From Woeseiaceae bacterium (lineage in GTDB: Bacteria > Pseudomonadota > Gammaproteobacteria > Steroidobacterales > Woeseiaceae), in NCBI GenBank assembly GCA_013001045.1, contig JABDNG010000064.1:41504-105503 (forward strand): DNA of 64,000 nt. Reading direction: 5' to 3'. Positions 1-13,536 of the stretch are shown one piece after another (position 1 is the first letter of the stretch; every line of letters begins with the position of its first letter). Below the pieces are notes generated by a model. The model saw only the letters and a list, made by a program, of their open reading frames with translations, was not told the DNA's origin and did not search any database. A program made the translations under genes and the position numbers.

Positions 1-4927
<4,927 letters not shown>

Positions 4928-5686
4928 CTATTCCTGGTGCGCAAGTGATGAAGTCGGAGACGCGAACAGTCTTGGCAAGGGGTTGAATCGTGTCATCAGC
5001 CCGGGCTCCATCTCTCTCAGCAGCAGTTGATCCAGCCAATCGATGATCCGGCCCATCTGTTCAAGGTCCTGTTTGACGCGGTGTTGCGGTAATTCGTAAA
5101 TGCCGAGGCCGAGATTGGCGGCATGCACATAGTTCTGGCTGTCGCGCAGTATCGCGATGGTCGGAGTCTCAAAATTATTCAGGATCTTCAGTAGCGCTGA
5201 GAGGCTCTTCGTGTTTTGTCGCGTGCGGTTCGCCACGACGGCCACAGGTCGGTCAAACTCGGTCTGGAGCAGAAGCTCGGCAATAAAATTGGCCGTAGCG
5301 TGAGTATCGAATGCCGATGGCAATACAGGTACCAGAACGCAGTCGGCGTCGTCGGTGAGCTCTGCTATCTCGCGTCGACCCAGGGCGGCCGGCGTGTCGA
5401 TGATCACCGCACCGGCCTCCTTCGGCTTGCGCAACGACCAGCTGTGTTTTCCAGGCATTGCCAGCTCGTCGATCGTTATGCCGTTGATCATGCAGCTGGT
5501 TTTTGGCCGGCGCTCCAGCCAGCGTGATGTGTAGCCCATGGGGTCGGTATCGATCAGCGTAGGCGCGGGCCCACGCAGCGCAAAGAAACTCGCCAGGTTG
5601 GTAGCCAGTGTCGTCTTACCGCACCCACCTTTGGGATTCAGTATGACGATCTTGTTTGAGTCGTCTCGATAGGGAGCAATTTTCAT
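4928..5686 (-). CDS. Orphan ParA/MinD-type P-loop ATPase
   Basis: A 252-residue ATPase of the ParA (Walker-type positioning) family. The deviant Walker A motif KGGCGKT is at residues 19-25, an IDTDP motif near 45-49 and a Walker B VIIDTP further on. ATG at 5686 is preferred over the TTG one codon upstream. No parB or centromere-like gene lies beside it, so it is not a standard chromosome partition pair; such orphans often position protein cargos, but the cargo here is unknown. A second member at 45402-46040 shares the WLERRP motif after the nucleotide loop and the C-terminal GLGI-aromatic-ELP motif. In this copy the usual DPQ is replaced by DPM. Confidence 0.85.
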   Translation of the reverse strand: MKIAPYRDDSNKIVILNPKGGCGKTTLATNLASFFALRGPAPTLIDTDPMGYTSRWLERRPKTSCMINGITIDELAMPGKHSWSLRKPKEAGAVIIDTPAALGRREIAELTDDADCVLVPVLPSAFDTHATANFIAELLLQTEFDRPVAVVANRTRQNTKSLSALLKILNNFETPTIAILRDSQNYVHAANLGLGIYELPQHRVKQDLEQMGRIIDWLDQLLLREMEPGLMTRFNPLPRLFASPTSSLAHQE

Positions 5687-5690
5687 CAAG

Positions 5691-5712
5691 TCATCCGCTG
5701 CTGAACGGATGA
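5691..5712. repeat. Short inverted repeat beside the parA-like start
   Basis: TCATCCG at 5691-5697 is mirrored by CGGATGA at 5706-5712 with an 8-base spacer. It sits 5 bases upstream of the parA-like ATG, over the region where the ribosome would bind. It could be an operator or an mRNA hairpin; function is inferred only from position. Confidence 0.35.
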
Positions 5713-5845
5713 TACTCCTACAAGACTTGAAGTCACAAACGGCCGGACACGATGCGTGGCGCCTGTGCGTGGTCTAAACTTGAAGTAGCATCAGAGCTTA
5801 AATTGGCAAACTGCGGATATCCTTTGAAAACCTGGAAGAGAGAAA

Positions 5846-6022
5846 ATGGAACTGAAAAACAAAGAAGATATTAAGCCTCTTTGTCCACATTGCTCCACGC
5901 TTCTGAGCGAGTTGTGGTTTCAAAAACTGAAAGGATTCTGGGGCCAACGTTACATCTACTTCTGCGGTTCATGCCGCAAGGTGCTCGGCGTGTCTCACCG
6001 CAAAGGCTTCTGGATGGGTTAG
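5846..6022 (+). CDS. 58-residue zinc-ribbon protein
   Basis: A small open frame from ATG to TAG. Two CxxC pairs, C13-P-H-C16 and C40-G-S-C43, are spaced like a zinc ribbon, with an aromatic-rich linker (W24, F25, F31, W32, Y36, Y38) and a basic C-terminus. An AG-rich stretch (GGAAGAGAG) lies just upstream as a ribosome site. I do not recognise a named family. Small zinc ribbons of this kind bind nucleic acid or act as subunits of larger machines, but nothing here shows which. It stands alone between two minus-strand genes. Confidence 0.65.
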   Translation: MELKNKEDIKPLCPHCSTLLSELWFQKLKGFWGQRYIYFCGSCRKVLGVSHRKGFWMG

Positions 6023-6081
6023 GAGCGCTGCCTGTCGACATCGATCGATGGCCGCGAACCTCAAGGCTCAGCCATTGACGC

Positions 6082-7041
6082 TCAACAGCGCGCCTTGATA
6101 GCCGCAATGTGTTCCTGAAACTTGCGGCTAACCGCCAGCGGCATGATGGTTGATTCATTACGGCCCTGCAGAAGGTCCTCTCCGACGGCCTTTGCCTCAA
6201 AGTTGTAACCATGAGATTCGCGTTTATCGGCAAAGCTCGAGACGTGCTCGTCGACGCGAAAGAGGTGGCATTCGCGTGCGCACCAGAAATCGGGAATAAC
6301 TATATGGCCCTTGTCGCCGATGACATAGGTTCGGTTGGGCAGCTTGCAGCGAAATGACGTTGAAAGCGACGCGGTGCAATTCGGGTAAGACGAGATAGCA
6401 ACAACGTCGTCTTCCACGCCATTCGGCGCATTGCGCGAGACGACGTCGATGCTGATCGGGTCACTGCGAGTAAACAGATAGGCAATGGCGATCGGATAGA
6501 TGCCCATATCCGGCAATACACCACCACCCAATTCAATGCTGTACTCTCTTCGATCGGCGCTATAAGGCAGTATTGGATAACCAAAGTCGGACTTGACATG
6601 CTGCAGGCGGCCGATTTCGCCCGACTCGAACCAGGCCAGCGCCTGTTGAATCGCAGGGAGGAACCAGGTCCACATGGCCTCCATAAGATAACCACCAGTT
6701 TCGGCAACAACGCCCATCAATGTATCGACCTGTTCGACCGAAATCGTCAGGGGCTTCTCACAAAGTACCGCCTTGCCTGCCCGCAAAGCTTCGCTGCTGT
6801 TTTCGAGGTGCAGGGTATGCGGCGTTGCAATATAGATTGCGTCAATGTCGGGATCGTCATACAGCTCCTGGTAACTCGAATAGGCAATCTTGATACCGTG
6901 CCTGGCCGCGAAATCGGCTGCCGTTTTCTCGGAGCGTGACGCGACAGCCGCCAGGTGAGCGTTGTCGACGAAAGCAAGATCGTCGGCAAACTGATGCGCG
7001 ATGCGCGCCGTACTCAGGATTCCCCAACGTATTTTATTCAT
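6082..7041 (-). CDS. Gfo/Idh/MocA family NAD(P)-dependent oxidoreductase
   Basis: A 319-residue cytoplasmic oxidoreductase. The N-terminal Rossmann fold begins WGILSTARIA (the second glycine position of the usual motif is replaced) and the family's catalytic EKP motif is at residues 95-97. The C-terminal alpha/beta domain is of normal length. These enzymes oxidise or epimerise sugars, inositols or related diols; some act as trans-dihydrodiol dehydrogenases. The substrate cannot be read from sequence. It ends 10 bases downstream of the sortase-system kinase on the same strand, so it may be co-transcribed with that two-component system, though a functional tie is not established. Confidence 0.88.
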   Translation of the reverse strand: MNKIRWGILSTARIAHQFADDLAFVDNAHLAAVASRSEKTAADFAARHGIKIAYSSYQELYDDPDIDAIYIATPHTLHLENSSEALRAGKAVLCEKPLTISVEQVDTLMGVVAETGGYLMEAMWTWFLPAIQQALAWFESGEIGRLQHVKSDFGYPILPYSADRREYSIELGGGVLPDMGIYPIAIAYLFTRSDPISIDVVSRNAPNGVEDDVVAISSYPNCTASLSTSFRCKLPNRTYVIGDKGHIVIPDFWCARECHLFRVDEHVSSFADKRESHGYNFEAKAVGEDLLQGRNESTIMPLAVSRKFQEHIAAIKARC

Positions 7042-7051
7042 GATTGCCGGA

Positions 7052-9076
7052 TCAACTCAGCCGCGGTAACAGTACGCGAAACCTGACGCCATGGTCGACG
7101 TTGTCAGCCTCGATGTGCCCACCATGACCCACGGCAATCAGGCGCGCAACGTAAAGCCCAAGGCCCAAGTGTCGCGTGTTTTCGCCGCTACGCATCGAGA
7201 CCATCGAATCGAACATCTGCGTGCGCATTTTTTCCGGTAACGGTGGACCCGGGTTGGTCACCGAAACCTCAAGGCCGTCGTCAACAGCAACCAGACGAAG
7301 GGAGATTGTGTCGCCTTTGCTGCTGAAGTCGACCGCGTTGTCCACAAGCTTGTCGAGCATCTGGATGAGCAGCTCGGGCGACCCGGTCGTGTCTGCGCGC
7401 GTCAGCGCACAGTCGAAATCAAATCTGCGTTCTTCATAAACATCCCGATACGCGGTCACGGTTGATTCGAGAACCTTCTTGAGGTCGAAGCGTTCCGGCT
7501 CTGCGTTGGCCATCAGTTCCTCGACCCGATTCGCTTCACTCATCGCGCTCAGGATTCGTCGCAAGCGGTCTGCTCCTTCGCGAGCACGTGTCGTGTAGCC
7601 AACACCCGCCTCGCTGAGCGGCTCATGTTCGAGGTTTTCGAGAGAGGAGGTGACGATTGCGAGCGGCGTGCGAAGTTCGTGCGACAATTTCGACGCAAGC
7701 GACCGGAGGTACTCGTTGTAGTCGCCAAGTTGCTGCAGCACGCTCGAAAAACTGCGAGAAAGGTCACCCACTTCATCGACGGCAAGCGCACTGGGTAGCG
7801 CGGATTGCAGTGACTCGTTGTCGAGCGCCGCCTCGGCCGCGACCGACAGATGGCGAATGCGTCGCGACAACCAGGTCGCGTAGCCGAGCAAAGTACCCGC
7901 GACCAGCAGCGTCGCGACAAGCGTCACGTTGATAAGCCGAGCGAGCCCCTCGTTCGTCAGGCTCAGAATTGCGTCTGTACCCTGCTGCAGAATTGCGGCG
8001 CCCAGTTTATCGCCGCCTGCCGTGATCGGCGCGGCAACCGCTACGATGGCCTTGCCGGTGTCATCACCACGAAACCAGCTTGCCATTTCGCGGCCGTCCA
8101 GCGCGGAGCTGACGTAGGCTTGTTGTTCGCGTCCCGTCGGGTCGGGGTCCGAGAATTTGGTGTCTTTACCGCTCTCAACCAGCAAGTTGTAGGTCCGTCG
8201 AGCAAACCCGGCGCGTATGTTGGCGGTAGAGCTATTGTTCAGCTCCCCGACAGCCGCTATTCGCCAGCCGTTGGTGTCGGTGATCATGAGGCGCATGCCT
8301 GGCTGCACCAGCCGGGTGGCGATAGCGCTGAGTTCCACGGACTCGCGCACCGCCGGGCCGGGCCCAGTTCCCGAGAAGCTGCTGCTGCGAGTGCCCGGTT
8401 GTCTGGCGTCATCGGTGTTGTTAACCACGAGGCCCAGGTGCGTGCCGAGCAGCGTGGCCGGGATCCGCGCTTCGAGCCGATAGCCGCCCGGAATGTCCTG
8501 CCAATGTGCGGTAATTGTCGGCTCGGGGGCGACGCCATAGGCGTCTTGTTTGTAGCTCAGTATCTTGCCCGGGGCTTCCGCCGCAAACGCGATCGTATCC
8601 TGCAGATACGGAGGATTGCTGCTGATGAGATTGATGCGATCGGCGTACCGCGAGCCCTCATCCAGAAGGAACGATTGTGACATCGCATAGACGACCTGGC
8701 GGTCACTGACTTCGACATACAGGTAGACCGACTGGCCAAAGGATCCAATTACAAAAACCACGGGACCGTCCGCACCGCGTATTGAACGTAACGACTCCGA
8801 CGGCAAGGGCCAGTCATCGAAATATCCGTCAATTTCGGGGCGTGCTTCGAGATTGTGCAGGTACAGCTGGTCGCCCGTGCTGAATGCGTCATCGTGAAGC
8901 GGAAACTCTTCACGATACTGGGCCATGGAATTGGCGAGCGCGCGTGCGGTTGCCGCGAGCATTTGCTGCTGCCCCGCGCGCAGTGCGGATTCGGTCTCGC
9001 GAATAAATTCACACCCGGCCCACGGGAGCATCAGTGTCAGCAGACTGACGAGCAGTAACTGGCGCTTTAGATTCAT
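7052..9076 (-). CDS. pdsS: Sortase-system sensor histidine kinase
   Basis: A 674-residue inner-membrane sensor kinase. A short N-terminal membrane segment (about residues 5-22) is followed by a long periplasmic sensor region, a second membrane segment (about 380-400, VTLVATLLVAGTLLGYATW), a HAMP-like linker, the phospho-accepting H-box (SHELRTP) and an ATPase domain with an N-box (LDKLVDNAV) and GLGLY lid motif. The size, the sensor layout and the position beside a class GN sortase and its VIT/VWA target match the proteobacterial dedicated sortase system kinase. It follows its regulator by 10 bases. The periplasmic ligand is unknown. Confidence 0.9.
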   Translation of the reverse strand: MNLKRQLLLVSLLTLMLPWAGCEFIRETESALRAGQQQMLAATARALANSMAQYREEFPLHDDAFSTGDQLYLHNLEARPEIDGYFDDWPLPSESLRSIRGADGPVVFVIGSFGQSVYLYVEVSDRQVVYAMSQSFLLDEGSRYADRINLISSNPPYLQDTIAFAAEAPGKILSYKQDAYGVAPEPTITAHWQDIPGGYRLEARIPATLLGTHLGLVVNNTDDARQPGTRSSSFSGTGPGPAVRESVELSAIATRLVQPGMRLMITDTNGWRIAAVGELNNSSTANIRAGFARRTYNLLVESGKDTKFSDPDPTGREQQAYVSSALDGREMASWFRGDDTGKAIVAVAAPITAGGDKLGAAILQQGTDAILSLTNEGLARLINVTLVATLLVAGTLLGYATWLSRRIRHLSVAAEAALDNESLQSALPSALAVDEVGDLSRSFSSVLQQLGDYNEYLRSLASKLSHELRTPLAIVTSSLENLEHEPLSEAGVGYTTRAREGADRLRRILSAMSEANRVEELMANAEPERFDLKKVLESTVTAYRDVYEERRFDFDCALTRADTTGSPELLIQMLDKLVDNAVDFSSKGDTISLRLVAVDDGLEVSVTNPGPPLPEKMRTQMFDSMVSMRSGENTRHLGLGLYVARLIAVGHGGHIEADNVDHGVRFRVLLPRLS

Positions 9077-9086
9077 CGCCGCTCGC

Positions 9087-9779
9087 TTAGTCGCTCAGCC
9101 AGCGGTAGCCCATGCCGTAGACTGTTTCGATCGCGTCAAAACTCGCATCGATGTCGAGGAACTTTCGGCGGATGCGCTTGACGTGCGACGTAATCGTATT
9201 GTCATCGAGTACCGCCTGCGCCGCATCCATCAATTGTTGTCGGTTCTTCACGTGACCCGGGTACCGCGCGAGTGCATGCACGAGCCAGAACTCTGTGAGC
9301 GTCAGGCCGACGGGGACGTCTTGCCAATAAATGGTCATGCGTTCCGTATCGATGACAAGGTCACCGCGCGTGATCTTGCTTTCCGCACCTTGCGGTTTTT
9401 GCAGCGCATCGAGACGCCGGAACAAGGCGGCAATACGCGCCATCAGGTGCGGAAGGCTGATGTCCTTGGTCAGATAGTCGTCGGCGCCGAGGCGTAGCCC
9501 GGAGACGGCGTCGAATTCGCTGTCACGCGCCGTCAGGAAGATGATTGGCAAGTCGGCTGCGCGCACCCGAAGTTCGCGACACAACTCGAAACCACCCTCG
9601 ACATCGTCCTCCAGGTTGATGTCGATGACGACAAGGTCCGGCAGCCGGCTCTCGAAAGCTTCGAGTGCCGGGGCGCGAGCCTCGTAGGTATCGACGACAT
9701 AACCCTCACGGCGAAATGCCGCCGCGTAGTTATCTCTAATCGCCGCTTCGTCTTCAACGATTGCTATCCGTTTCGCCAC
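9087..9779 (-). CDS. pdsR: Sortase-system response regulator, OmpR/PhoB type
   Basis: A 230-residue DNA-binding response regulator. The receiver has the acidic pair ED at residues 9-10, phospho-acceptor D53 (VVIDINLED) and the lysine in the YLTKD motif. A winged-helix C-terminal domain follows, ending GMGYRWLSD. I chose the GTG at 9779, because GGGAGG lies six bases before it; a TTG at 9800 would add seven residues. It is the first gene of the regulator-kinase pair and diverges from the sortase target. It most likely controls target and sortase transcription from the shared intergenic region. Confidence 0.9.
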   Translation of the reverse strand: MAKRIAIVEDEAAIRDNYAAAFRREGYVVDTYEARAPALEAFESRLPDLVVIDINLEDDVEGGFELCRELRVRAADLPIIFLTARDSEFDAVSGLRLGADDYLTKDISLPHLMARIAALFRRLDALQKPQGAESKITRGDLVIDTERMTIYWQDVPVGLTLTEFWLVHALARYPGHVKNRQQLMDAAQAVLDDNTITSHVKRIRRKFLDIDASFDAIETVYGMGYRWLSD

Positions 9780-9830
9780 ATTGGCCTCCCGTCGCCACAA
9801 TTTGCCACATTACGCCGGTGCATTGCCATG
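9775..9830. promoter_or_regulatory. GCCACA direct repeats at the divergent sortase-system promoter
   Basis: GCCACA occurs at 9775-9780, 9794-9799 and 9804-9809, with a related GCCATG at 9825-9830. The middle two are ten bases apart, one helical turn, as is common for OmpR/PhoB-type regulators. They lie at the 5' end of pdsR and between it and the sortase target, so they are candidate PdsR sites. This is inference from arrangement; no consensus for this regulator is known to me. Confidence 0.35.
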
Positions 9831-9893
9831 CCGCCGTCGGCAGACGGGCGTTTTGAAGGGTTGCAATAGTGTGGACGCCAAAGGGAGGCCGCA

Positions 9894-11954
9894 ATGAACA
9901 ACTTCAATACCAGTATTCGTGTGCGGATAGCGCAACTTGTCTTGCTGCTCATCGGGCCAGTCATGGTTCTTGCCGAGGAGCCTTTGCCGAGCCAGGCGCA
10001 GGCAGGCAGCCTGCTGTGGCGAATGCAGCAGGGCTACACGACGGCGACCCTCATGAACACCGAGGTTGATATGCAGATCAGCGGGCTGGTTGCCCGCGTT
10101 TCCGTGCGGCAGGAATTTTTAAACGAAGGCGCCGAATGGGTGGAGGGTATCTACGTGTTTCCGCTACCCGATCGGGCGGCAGTCGATCGCATGCGGCTGC
10201 ATATTGGAGACCGCTTTATCGAAGGCGAGATAGAGGAGAAGGAACGTGCCAGGAAGACCTATGAGCAAGCGAAGCAGGCCGGCAAAAAAACCAGCCTTGT
10301 GCAGCAGCAGCGCGCCAACCTGTTTACAACGTCGGTGGCAAACGTCGCACCCGGTGAGCGAGTGGTCGTCGAGATCGAATACCTGGAGGAGATACGCTAC
10401 GAAGAAGGCCGCTTCAGCATTCGGTTCCCAATGACGTTGACGCCGCGATACATCAGCGGACAGTCCATGCCTGACAAGCTTGGTAGCGGCTGGTCCGCGG
10501 ATACCGACCGGGTCCCCGATGCGTCCCTGATCACGCCGCCGATGGTGTCGAGTTCAAAAGGCCACAAGCTCGCTCTTGCAGCGAACGTTAATGCGGGCAT
10601 GCCGCTCGCCATAATCACGAGTCGTTACCATCCCGTCGACGTTGCCGAACACGATGGGCGGTACACAGTGACGCTTGGCGGTGGCCAGGTGCCGATGGAT
10701 CATGACTTCGAGCTGGTCTGGCAACCCGTCGCTTCAGCGGCGCCGCGGGCGATGATCTTCTCAGAAACGATAGAAGGCGAGCCCCATCACCTCTTGATGG
10801 TTATGCCACCGGACCAGGATGAGGCGCCGCCTGTTCTCATGCCGCGTGAAGTCATTCTGATCATCGATACGTCGGGGTCCATGCACGGCGTGTCCATTGC
10901 ACAGGCAAAGCGGGCGGTGAGTCTTGCGCTGGAGGGCCTGCAGCCCACGGATCGGTTCAATGTCATCGAATTTAACTCAACGACCAATGCGCTTTACCCG
11001 GAGAGCGTCATGGCAAGCTCGTCGAGCGTCGATAGCGCCAAAAAGTTCGTGCAGCAGTTGCGAGCGAACGGCGGTACCGAGATGCGCCCGGCATTGTCCA
11101 TGGCACTGAACAATGAGTCTCGGGAAACGCACTTGCGCCAGATCGTTTTCATCACGGACGGTAGCGTCGGCTACGAAGACGAGATGTTTTCGATGATCGA
11201 AGACAGGCTCGGTGATGCGCGTTTGTTTACGGTCGGCATCGGATCGGCGCCCAACAGCTGGTTCATGCGGCAGGCGGCCGAAGCCGGTCGTGGGTCATTT
11301 ACGTTCATCAGTGCCCTGCACGAGGTTCGTGAGAAAATGGATGGCCTGTTCCGCAAACTCGAACACCCGCAGGTAACCGGTATCACGGTGGACTGGCCCA
11401 GCGGTGTCGTTGTTGACGGCTACCCGCAGACAGTTCCCGACCTGTATCTGGGTGAGCCTGTAACCGTTAAGGCGAGAGCAAGCGGCGAGTATCGCGCCGG
11501 CGACACGGTACGCGTCAGCGGCGACTCCGTGACAGGCGGCTGGTCGAAGGCGCTGCCGCTGGATTCATCGCAAAGCGATGAAGGTGTCGGTGCACTTTGG
11601 GCGCGGGCCAGAATTGCAGACCTTATGCACAATGAACGTCGCCACAGTGAGCCCGATGAGACTCGCGCGGCGATCGTAGCGACGGCGATGCGGCATCACC
11701 TGGTCAGCAAGTACACGAGCCTGGTCGCGGTCGACAAGACGCCGGCGCGCCCGGCCGATGATCCATTGTCGAGCGAGCAGGTGCCCAACCTCATGCCTTA
11801 CGGCCAATCGACGAACGCGATCTTCGGCTTCCCCGCGACGGCCACGAATGCGCCGATGCTGCGCCTGATCGGAATCGCGTGCCTGCTGGCCGCGTTGCTG
11901 CTCTCTGCCGCGCTGCAGGCCGGCCAGTGGCGCCTTCGTGTCCGCGCCGCGTAG
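9894..11954 (+). CDS. Dedicated sortase target protein with VIT and VWA domains
   Basis: A 686-residue exported surface or periplasmic protein, the single substrate of the neighbouring sortase. The N-terminal signal segment ends near residue 27 (VLAEEP). A VIT domain (about 45-170) precedes a von Willebrand A domain with an intact MIDAS: DTSGS at 325-329, T395 and D422. The C-terminus has a sorting region: FPATA at 646-650, a hydrophobic segment (about 656-675) and a basic tail (RLRVR). The family signal is LPxT-like; here the first residue is F. Marine proteobacterial sortase targets with this layout are known, but their function is not. SD AGGGAGG precedes the ATG. Confidence 0.93.
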   Translation: MNNFNTSIRVRIAQLVLLLIGPVMVLAEEPLPSQAQAGSLLWRMQQGYTTATLMNTEVDMQISGLVARVSVRQEFLNEGAEWVEGIYVFPLPDRAAVDRMRLHIGDRFIEGEIEEKERARKTYEQAKQAGKKTSLVQQQRANLFTTSVANVAPGERVVVEIEYLEEIRYEEGRFSIRFPMTLTPRYISGQSMPDKLGSGWSADTDRVPDASLITPPMVSSSKGHKLALAANVNAGMPLAIITSRYHPVDVAEHDGRYTVTLGGGQVPMDHDFELVWQPVASAAPRAMIFSETIEGEPHHLLMVMPPDQDEAPPVLMPREVILIIDTSGSMHGVSIAQAKRAVSLALEGLQPTDRFNVIEFNSTTNALYPESVMASSSSVDSAKKFVQQLRANGGTEMRPALSMALNNESRETHLRQIVFITDGSVGYEDEMFSMIEDRLGDARLFTVGIGSAPNSWFMRQAAEAGRGSFTFISALHEVREKMDGLFRKLEHPQVTGITVDWPSGVVVDGYPQTVPDLYLGEPVTVKARASGEYRAGDTVRVSGDSVTGGWSKALPLDSSQSDEGVGALWARARIADLMHNERRHSEPDETRAAIVATAMRHHLVSKYTSLVAVDKTPARPADDPLSSEQVPNLMPYGQSTNAIFGFPATATNAPMLRLIGIACLLAALLLSAALQAGQWRLRVRAA

Positions 11955-12519
11955 GGTCGCGGGGCGCTGGCTCGTGGCCTGCCTCTTGTGCCTCGGCTTC
12001 TGGCAGCTGGGAAGCGGCGCCTACATTCCGGCCAAGGCCTGGTTGGCGCAGGAACTCATGCAACGGGCATGGCTGCGCGCAGGCAAAGACGTCGAGCGTG
12101 CGGTGCCGTGGCCGTGGGCCGACACGTGGCCGGTTGCCCGCCTGAGATCAAAGTCTCGCCAGGTTGACCTGATCGTCCTCGCTGGCGGCTCGGGTCGCAC
12201 ACTGGCCTTCGGCCCCGGGCACCTGAGCGCCAGCGCGATGCCCGGTGAGATCGGGAATACCGTGATCGCGGGGCACCGTGATACCCACTTCAAGTTCCTG
12301 AAGACGGTCGAGAAGGGCGAGCTTCTGAGCGTTGAATCCACAAAGGGCCAGAAGCATTTTTACAAGGTGATCGGTGCAGATGTCGTTGATTCACGCAAAG
12401 GAAGCCTGCTGCTGGATACGGATGTGGCAATGCTGACACTCGTAACCTGCTATCCGTTCGAGGCGTATGAATCCGGCGGCCCGTTGCGCTACGTCGTTAC
12501 GGCGAAGAGGGTGTTTTGA
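11938..12519 (+). CDS. Class GN sortase
   Basis: A 193-residue membrane-bound transpeptidase that cleaves the sorting motif of the upstream VIT/VWA protein and joins it to an acceptor. One N-terminal membrane segment (residues about 11-30) anchors it. The catalytic residues are all visible: H113 (GHRDTHF), C171 (TLVTCYPF) and R184 (GPLRYVV). It starts with GTG and overlaps the target gene by 17 bases, which couples their translation. Class GN sortases usually sit in genomes with a single target, and the target here is the gene just upstream. Its 3' end overlaps a convergent NUDIX gene by 23 bases. Confidence 0.94.
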   Translation: MSAPRRVAGRWLVACLLCLGFWQLGSGAYIPAKAWLAQELMQRAWLRAGKDVERAVPWPWADTWPVARLRSKSRQVDLIVLAGGSGRTLAFGPGHLSASAMPGEIGNTVIAGHRDTHFKFLKTVEKGELLSVESTKGQKHFYKVIGADVVDSRKGSLLLDTDVAMLTLVTCYPFEAYESGGPLRYVVTAKRVF

Positions 12520-13039
12520 CGGTTTGAATGCACAGTAACGCGGCCGCGCTGATAGCGTCCGTAATCTGCCCGTCAAGCACCATGGCAACGGCGTCTTGCA
12601 GCGGCAGTTTGCGGATTTCCAGTTCCTCGGTTTCTTCGAAGCTTGTTTCACCGAACGTCAATTCGGTTGCAACGTAGGCAAAGCCGAGCTCATCCGTAAT
12701 TGAATTACTGGGATGCAGGCGCATCAGCTCCTGCCAGTTCGCGGCACGGATGCCGGTTTCTTCCTGCAACTCGCGCTTTGCGGCAAGGAGTGGCGGCTCG
12801 TCAAGCGGCGCTCCGCCCATGGGCAGCTCCCAGGAATACTCGCCCAGTGTGTAGCGATCCTGGCCGACCAGCCACGTATTATTGGCGTCGTCGAGCGCGA
12901 TGATTGCGACAGCGACGTTCTTGAAATGCACATGTCCATAGAAGTTTTCGCCGCCGCCCGGATTGACGACATGGTCTTCCTGCACTTGCATCCAGTCATT
13001 CTCAAAAATCGTTCGCGATGTGAGTTTCTTCCAGCTCAT
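12497..13039 (-). CDS. NUDIX hydrolase, ADP-ribose pyrophosphatase-like
   Basis: A 180-residue cytoplasmic hydrolase of nucleoside-diphosphate-linked compounds. The NUDIX box is complete at residues 75-97 (G-x5-E-x7-R-E-L-Q-E-E-T-G-I), giving the metal-binding glutamates. The segment before it (YSWELPMGG) is like that of ADP-sugar pyrophosphatases, which suggests ADP-ribose or ADP-glucose as substrate; that is inference. Its start overlaps the end of the upstream SRPBCC gene by four bases, so the two form a unit. Its 3' end overlaps the convergent sortase gene. Confidence 0.9.
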   Translation of the reverse strand: MSWKKLTSRTIFENDWMQVQEDHVVNPGGGENFYGHVHFKNVAVAIIALDDANNTWLVGQDRYTLGEYSWELPMGGAPLDEPPLLAAKRELQEETGIRAANWQELMRLHPSNSITDELGFAYVATELTFGETSFEETEELEIRKLPLQDAVAMVLDGQITDAISAAALLCIQTVKTPSSP

Positions 13040-13488
13040 GATGTCTTGCCGGCAAGTTCTGTCTCGACCATTAATTTAAAGCGATTCAAGTCTGTGTCGG
13101 TGCGCTTACGAATCGACTTACGCATGAAGAACGCCATAAACTTCATGAATCCTCTGAAATTGTAGTTTGTGTTTACGATCCAGCGTGTCTTGCCGTCATC
13201 GGTATCTTCAAAATTATTGAAGATAACAACGGTTCCCCATTTCGATTCATAGGTGCCTCCCAGGAAGTCGAGCTCGCGGCGCGCCGTGACGGTCTCGATC
13301 ATTACCATTTTACGGCCCTTCTCTTCGTAAACGAGTTCGGATATGGCATCGGGCTGACCCGGTGTTCCTGACTTATGCGTGAATGATAGTAATGTCGGCT
13401 GCCACTTCGTCATATTGTCGGGGTCGTCGAACATGCGCCAGACAGTAGTGCGATCCGCGTCGATAATTATTTCGGTCTTGTGTTTCAT
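13036..13488 (-). CDS. SRPBCC (START-like) family protein
   Basis: A 150-residue protein of the SRPBCC/polyketide-cyclase-like fold, which makes a hydrophobic ligand cavity. It begins MKHKTEIIIDADRTTVWRMF, the usual beta-strand then helix entry of the family, and shows the central WIVNTNYNF strand and a long C-terminal helix rich in basic residues. No catalytic residue can be assigned. ATG at 13488 is chosen over a TTG six bases upstream. It is followed by the NUDIX gene with a four-base overlap and diverges from a MATE transporter gene. Confidence 0.8.
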   Translation of the reverse strand: MKHKTEIIIDADRTTVWRMFDDPDNMTKWQPTLLSFTHKSGTPGQPDAISELVYEEKGRKMVMIETVTARRELDFLGGTYESKWGTVVIFNNFEDTDDGKTRWIVNTNYNFRGFMKFMAFFMRKSIRKRTDTDLNRFKLMVETELAGKTS

Positions 13489-13536
13489 CCCCAATACCTG
13501 TATTCGTCCGTGTCAATCATAGCCTATCGGGCCGCA

